A stretch of DNA of 8,829 bases from an uncultured Oscillospiraceae bacterium (GTDB lineage Bacteria > Bacillota_A > Clostridia > Oscillospirales > Oscillospiraceae). Under the pieces are notes generated by a model that was not told the origin of the DNA, made no database searches, and saw nothing but the letters and a program-made list of their open reading frames with translations. The translations under genes were made by a program, and so were the position numbers. Within the stretch, counting starts at the first letter, position 1. Each line of letters starts with the position of its first letter. The DNA is taken from contig CAAGIU010000045.1 in the NCBI GenBank assembly GCA_900770015.1, forward strand, positions 1-8,829, written 5' to 3'. This document shows, in pieces, positions 5,459-8,829 of this stretch.

Positions 5459-6676
5459 ATGGAAAAATTAACGGGAAAAACGGTTCTTCTGGGCATCACC
5501 GGGGGAATTGCGGCTTATAAAATGGCAAATGTGGCATCCGCTCTGCGCAAGGCCGGGGCGGAGGTACACGTCATCATGACCGAGAACGCCACGCAGTTCA
5601 TCACCCCCCTGACCTTCGAGACCCTGACCAACCACCGCTGCATTGTGGACACCTTTGACCGGAATTTCCAGTACGATGTGGCCCATGTGTCCCTGGCCAA
5701 GGCTGCGGATGTGATTCTGATCGCCCCGGCCACCGCCAACGTCATCGCAAAGCTGGCCCACGGCCTGGCCGACGATATGCTCACCACCACGGTGCTGGCC
5801 TCCCGCGCCCCCAAGCTGGTGGCCCCCGCCATGAACACCGCCATGCTGGAAAATCCGGTTACCCAGGATAACATAAAACTGCTGGAGCACTACGGCTTTA
5901 CCGTCATCCAGCCCGCCGTGGGGATGCTGGCCTGCAGGGATGTGGGCAGCGGCAAGCTCCCGGAGCCGGAGGCGCTGGTGGATGCCGTGTGCATGGAGAT
6001 TGCCCGGGAGAAGGACATGCAGGGTCTGCACGTCACCGTCACCGCTGGGCCCACCCGGGAAAAATTGGACCCGGTGCGGTATCTGACCAACCATTCCACC
6101 GGCAAAATGGGCTACGCCATCGCAAGGGAGGCAAGGCTCCGGGGCGCGGAGGTGACCCTGATCTCCGGCCAGGTGGCGCTGAACCCGGTGCCCGGGGTGA
6201 CCATGCAGTATGTGACCAGCGCCCAGGATATGCTGGAGGCGGTGCAGCAGGCCCTGCCGGGCACCGACATTCTCATCAAGGCCGCCGCCGTGGCCGACTA
6301 CCGCCCGGCAAATGTTGCCGATGAGAAGATGAAGAAGGGCGACGGCGAGCTGTCCATCCCCTTGGAGCGCACCGCCGACATCCTGGGCTGGGTCAGCGAA
6401 AACCGCCATCCGGGGCTGTTCGTCTGCGGCTTTTCCATGGAGACGGAAAATATGCTGGAAAACAGCCAAAAGAAACTGGAAAAAAAGCACCTGGACATGA
6501 TCGCCGCCAACAACCTGAAGACCCCCGGCGCGGGCTTCGGGGTGGAGACCAATGTGGTCACCATCCTCACGCCGGACGGCGTGAAGGAGCTGCCCCTGAT
6601 GGAAAAATCCCAGGTCGCCCAAGTGCTCCTGGACGAAATTCTGCGGCGACTCGCCGCAGCCAATGAGCAAAATTAA
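5459..6676 (+). CDS. coaBC: Bifunctional phosphopantothenoylcysteine decarboxylase / phosphopantothenate-cysteine ligase
   Basis: CoaBC ligates cysteine to 4'-phosphopantothenate (C-terminal CoaB, CTP-dependent in bacteria), then decarboxylates the product to 4'-phosphopantetheine (N-terminal CoaC, FMN-dependent). At 405 residues it has the normal fused length. In the CoaC half: GITGGIAAYK (12-21), HVSLAKAADVILIAPATAN (from His76, the expected catalytic His), PAMN (123-126) and GMLACRDVGSGKLPEPE (155-171, with Cys159 as the expected active-site Cys). In the CoaB half: VTAGPTREKLDPVRYLTNHS (194-213, with Asn211), GKMGYAIA (215-222), KAAAVADYRP (274-283), KMKKGD (290-295, with the expected Lys292) and IAANNL (348-353). 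The usual small residue after the active Cys (often Gly) is Arg160. ATG at 5459 follows AGGTG with 7-nt spacing. It is transcribed away from coaX, the enzyme that supplies its substrate, and has a long leader with a small ORF and repeat C. Confidence 0.96.
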   Translation: MEKLTGKTVLLGITGGIAAYKMANVASALRKAGAEVHVIMTENATQFITPLTFETLTNHRCIVDTFDRNFQYDVAHVSLAKAADVILIAPATANVIAKLAHGLADDMLTTTVLASRAPKLVAPAMNTAMLENPVTQDNIKLLEHYGFTVIQPAVGMLACRDVGSGKLPEPEALVDAVCMEIAREKDMQGLHVTVTAGPTREKLDPVRYLTNHSTGKMGYAIAREARLRGAEVTLISGQVALNPVPGVTMQYVTSAQDMLEAVQQALPGTDILIKAAAVADYRPANVADEKMKKGDGELSIPLERTADILGWVSENRHPGLFVCGFSMETENMLENSQKKLEKKHLDMIAANNLKTPGAGFGVETNVVTILTPDGVKELPLMEKSQVAQVLLDEILRRLAAANEQN

Positions 6677-6728
6677 GAATGTGCTTATCGGGCTTAGCAA
6701 ATTGCAATTTGGCGGGGCAAAACTTTCT

Positions 6729-6889
6729 TGCGCGCAGCGCATATCGAGTGCCATGCACATATCGAGTGCCATGCACATATCGATTGCGAAGCAAATATCG
6801 TTTTGATATATCGATATCTTTCCCATGGGAAAGTCGATATTGCCTTCGGCATCGATATTGATCGGTTGATCAAATGAGATACTTCGTAT
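6729..6889. repeat. Array of mini-hairpins separated by ATATCGA / TCGATAT motifs
   Basis: Between coaBC and rqcH lies a regular, entirely palindromic array. ATATCGA occurs at 6741, 6759 and 6777, with ATATCGT at 6795 (18-nt period). A palindromic centre ATATCGATAT follows (6808-6817). The reverse motif TCGATAT then occurs at 6834 and 6852, again 18 nt apart. Spacers between motifs are inverted repeats: GTGC-CAT-GCAC (6748-6758 and 6766-6776), TTGC-GAA-GCAA (6784-6794), CTTTCCCATGGGAAAG (6818-6833), TGCC-TTC-GGCA (6841-6851) and TGATC-GGTT-GATCA (6859-6872). TGCGC-GCA-GCGCA (6729-6741) and ATAC-TTC-GTAT (6879-6889) flank it, and ATATC-GTTTT-GATAT spans 6795-6809. Forward motifs can also pair with reverse motifs over long range. 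No named family is recognised. It may be a structured 3' or intercistronic RNA, a protein-binding palindrome cluster or a non-autonomous mobile element. No frame through it has a plausible start. Confidence 0.85.
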
Positions 6890-6942
6890 GTGCCCCGTCA
6901 AATTACAATATTACAGGGGAGTGCGCCCACGATTTCCAACGG

Positions 6943-6948
6943 AAAGGA
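6943..6948 (+). promoter_or_regulatory. Ribosome binding site that fixes the rqcH start
   Basis: AAAGGA lies 10 nt before ATG 6959 and is preceded by GG. The earlier in-frame GTG at 6890 has no purine-rich site and abuts the last hairpin of the array, so the ATG at 6959 is preferred. Confidence 0.7.
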
Positions 6949-6958
6949 CCAATATTTC

Positions 6959-8701
6959 ATGGCATTTGATGCTTTTTTTCTCACCTCGGTATTGGACGAG
7001 GTGCGCGCCCGGTGTCTGGGCGCCCGGGTGGAGAAGATCCACCAGCCCAGCCGGGATACGCTGATTCTGCTGCTGCGCTGCCAGGAGGGGCGGGAAAAGC
7101 TGCTCTTTGTGGCAAATCCCACGGCCCCCCGGCTGCACCTGACCACCGCCTCCCCGGAAAATCCCCCGGAGCCGCCCATGTTCTGTATGCTCCTGCGCAA
7201 GCACCTGTCCGGCGCCCGGCTGGTTTCCGTCACCCAGCCCCCCATGGAGCGGGCGGCCGCCTTCACCTTCGACTGCACCGACGAAATGGGCTTCCCGGTA
7301 CAGAAGCGGCTGGTGGCGGAGCTGATGGGCCGCACCTGCAACCTCTACCTGCTGGGCCCCGACGGGCGGATTCTGGACTGCCTGCGGCGCATCGGCCTGG
7401 ACGAGAGCGCCAGACGGGCGGCGCTGCCGGGACTGATGTACGTGGAGCCGGAGAAGGTTTCCAAGCAGAACCCCATGGAGCTGACCACAGAAGATTATGT
7501 CAACTTACTGAACCAACCCGGTGCCGACCTGCTTTCTGACCGGCTGATGGATGCCCTGGGCGGCCTGTCCCCTCTTGTCTGCCGGGAGGCGGCGCTGTAC
7601 TGCGCCGGGGACACCGACGCCCGGGTCAGCGCCCTGGATGTGGCTGCCGCGGCGGAAAAGCTCTGCCTGTTTTTTACCGAGCATCTGCACCACCCCCGCC
7701 CCTGCTTCTATGCCCAGGCCGACGGCACCCCCAAGCAGTTTGCCTTCTGCCCCATAAGGCAGTACGGCGATTATCAGGAAGCCGAGTCCTTCGGAAAACT
7801 TCTGGACAGCTACTACACCCTCCGGGACCGGAAGGACGCCATGCGGCAGAAGAGCCAGGGCATCCGCAAAACCGTCAGTAACCTCTGCCAGCGGCTGCGG
7901 CGGAAGCTGGCCGTCCAGGAAAAGGAGCTGGAAGCCACCTTCGACCGGGAGCGCCTGCGCCAGCTGGGCGACATCGTCACGGCAAACATCGGCAGGATCG
8001 TCAAGGGTCAGACCGTGCTGGAATGCGAGGACTTCTACGACGAGGAGATGAAGACCATCTCCATCCCCCTCTCCCCCATTCTCTCGCCCCAGCAGAACGC
8101 CGCCAAATTCTACAAGGACTACACAAGAATGAAAAACGCCCAGCGGGAGCTGACCCATCAGCTGGAGCTGGGCAGAGAAGAGCTGTCCTATCTGGAATCG
8201 GTGCTGGAGGAGCTGAACCGGGCCTCCACGGAAGCGGAGCTGGAGGAAATCCGGCAGGAGCTGCAGTCCGGCGGCTATGTGCGCATGGACACCGGCAGGA
8301 AGAAGATGAAGCAGAGCAGGCTCGCCCCCATGCGCTTTGAGAGCACCGACGGCTTTGCCATCTACGTGGGAAGAAACAACCGGCAGAACGACGAGCTGAC
8401 CTTCCGCCTTGCCCGGAAGGACGACATCTGGTGCCACGCCAGCAAGGTTCACGGCAGCCACGTCATCATCTCCTGCGGCGGCAGAACCCCTCCGGACAAC
8501 ACCGTCACCCAGGCGGCCCAGCTGGCGGCCTACTACGCCGAAACCGGCGGCGGCCAGAACATCCCCGTGGATGTCACCAGCGTCAAGCAGGTGAAAAAAA
8601 TCCCCAGCGGCAAGCCGGGGATGGTGATCTACCACACCTATAAAACCGTCATCGCCAACCCCTACCCCGACATCGTCATCGACGCCCTCAACGCGGAATG
8701 A
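6959..8701 (+). CDS. rqcH: RqcH, Rqc2/NEMF-type ribosome quality control factor (NFACT family)
   Basis: RqcH binds stalled, split 50S subunits carrying peptidyl-tRNA and directs addition of C-terminal alanine tails that mark the nascent chain for degradation. Older annotation calls it fibronectin-binding protein A. The 580-residue product starts MAFDAFFLTSVLDEV, as the family does, and is full length. Visible parts: the NFACT-N domain (about 1-270, with MLLRKHLSGARL 77-88 and KRLVAELMGRTCNLYL 117-132), a long charged coiled-coil region (about 285-440, broken by NAAKFYKDYTRMKNAQ 380-395) and the C-terminal NFACT-R domain (about 455-570, with GFAIYVGRNNRQNDELTFRL from 465 and GSHVII 499-504). 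At positions 97-98, where B. subtilis RqcH has the Asp-Arg pair needed for alanine tailing, this protein has Glu-Arg. The GSHV motif is preceded by His rather than the usual Pro. It stands alone, 282 nt after coaBC, behind the hairpin array; no clear promoter is seen. Confidence 0.94.
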   Translation: MAFDAFFLTSVLDEVRARCLGARVEKIHQPSRDTLILLLRCQEGREKLLFVANPTAPRLHLTTASPENPPEPPMFCMLLRKHLSGARLVSVTQPPMERAAAFTFDCTDEMGFPVQKRLVAELMGRTCNLYLLGPDGRILDCLRRIGLDESARRAALPGLMYVEPEKVSKQNPMELTTEDYVNLLNQPGADLLSDRLMDALGGLSPLVCREAALYCAGDTDARVSALDVAAAAEKLCLFFTEHLHHPRPCFYAQADGTPKQFAFCPIRQYGDYQEAESFGKLLDSYYTLRDRKDAMRQKSQGIRKTVSNLCQRLRRKLAVQEKELEATFDRERLRQLGDIVTANIGRIVKGQTVLECEDFYDEEMKTISIPLSPILSPQQNAAKFYKDYTRMKNAQRELTHQLELGREELSYLESVLEELNRASTEAELEEIRQELQSGGYVRMDTGRKKMKQSRLAPMRFESTDGFAIYVGRNNRQNDELTFRLARKDDIWCHASKVHGSHVIISCGGRTPPDNTVTQAAQLAAYYAETGGGQNIPVDVTSVKQVKKIPSGKPGMVIYHTYKTVIANPYPDIVIDALNAE

Positions 8702-8724
8702 GATGAATCGTAAATGATTGCACT

Positions 8725-8829
8725 GGCGCTTACGGCGCCCTTGGCTCTCCCTTTGGGAGAGCTGTCAGCCGAACAGGCTGACTGAGAGGGTACTACGTTT
8801 GAGGTTTGGAATCGGGTAATTGTGACGTG
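8725..8829 (-). repeat. MITE-like palindromic element, copy D, inverted and cut by the window end
   Basis: Read on the minus strand this is the right end of the A/C family. The arm 8739-8791 is identical over 53 nt to the right arm of copy C. The core 8792-8829 aligns without gaps to the core of copy A, with about 30 of 38 bases matching by my reading. Outside the arm lies GGCGC-TTACG-GCGCC (8725-8739), equivalent to the GGCGC-TGCC-GCGCC hairpin outside copy A. It starts 23 nt after the rqcH stop. The hairpins are not followed by a T-run, so a terminator role is unproven. The second arm lies beyond the window. Confidence 0.85.

Noticed and set aside
6740..6800. CRISPR array
   Set aside because: The period is only 18 nt, the repeats are 7 nt, the spacers are themselves palindromes, and no cas gene is nearby.
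5468..6901. A 477-codon open frame on the minus strand, plus other long antisense frames at 4021-5169 (+) and 7505-8635 (-)
   Set aside because: Each is antisense to a certain gene (coaBC, MBOAT, rqcH) and has shadow-frame composition without recognisable domains. The first also runs through the hairpin array.
6890..6958. Earlier GTG start for rqcH, adding 23 residues
   Set aside because: There is no Shine-Dalgarno before it, and the added residues do not resemble the family's N-terminus. The ATG at 6959 has AAAGGA and the family-like MAFDAFF start.

Overview
The window looks like chromosomal DNA of a GC-rich Clostridia member, most likely a gut Oscillospirales/Ruminococcaceae-type bacterium. 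This is inferred from the Firmicutes gene set (Mini-RNase III, type III pantothenate kinase, RqcH), strong GGAGG-type ribosome binding sites, and palindromic intergenic repeats of a kind I associate with such genomes. No plasmid, phage or transposase gene is visible. Seven recognisable protein genes are present, plus one credible small ORF.

Minus strand, read right to left: an MBOAT O-acyltransferase (5010-3562), a DHHW/AlgJ-like membrane-anchored partner (3550-2099) and coaX (2086-1301) form a tight operon with 11- and 12-nt gaps. In both gaps the Shine-Dalgarno of the next gene overlaps the previous stop codon. A good promoter (TTGACA-17-TATGAT) precedes the MBOAT gene. After a 175-bp gap filled largely by a palindromic repeat come a Gx/ECF-S-type membrane transporter gene (1125-616) and mrnC (637-224), which overlap by 22 nt. 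Plus strand: an extended -10 promoter (TTGAAA-17-TATAAT) leads into a ~300-nt leader holding a small ORF and a repeat, then coaBC (5459-6676). A striking array of mini-hairpins follows, then rqcH (6959-8701).

Functional themes: CoaX makes 4'-phosphopantothenate, which CoaBC converts to 4'-phosphopantetheine, so two consecutive parts of CoA synthesis flank one divergent control region. CoaX is coupled to an envelope/exopolysaccharide O-acylation pair. MrnC (23S rRNA maturation) and RqcH (ribosome-associated quality control) are ribosome-related housekeeping genes.

The most unusual content is non-coding. Every intergenic gap longer than 100 bp (1-223, 1126-1300, 5011-5458, 6677-6958, 8702-8829) holds a palindromic element. 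Three gaps carry one ~185-bp MITE-like family (copies A, C and D). One carries a sequence-diverged relative with the same architecture (B), whose right arm encodes the C-terminus and stop of CoaX. One carries an unrelated 160-bp array of ATATCGA/TCGATAT motifs separated by mini-hairpins of changing sequence but constant geometry. No gene in the window encodes an enzyme that could mobilise these elements.
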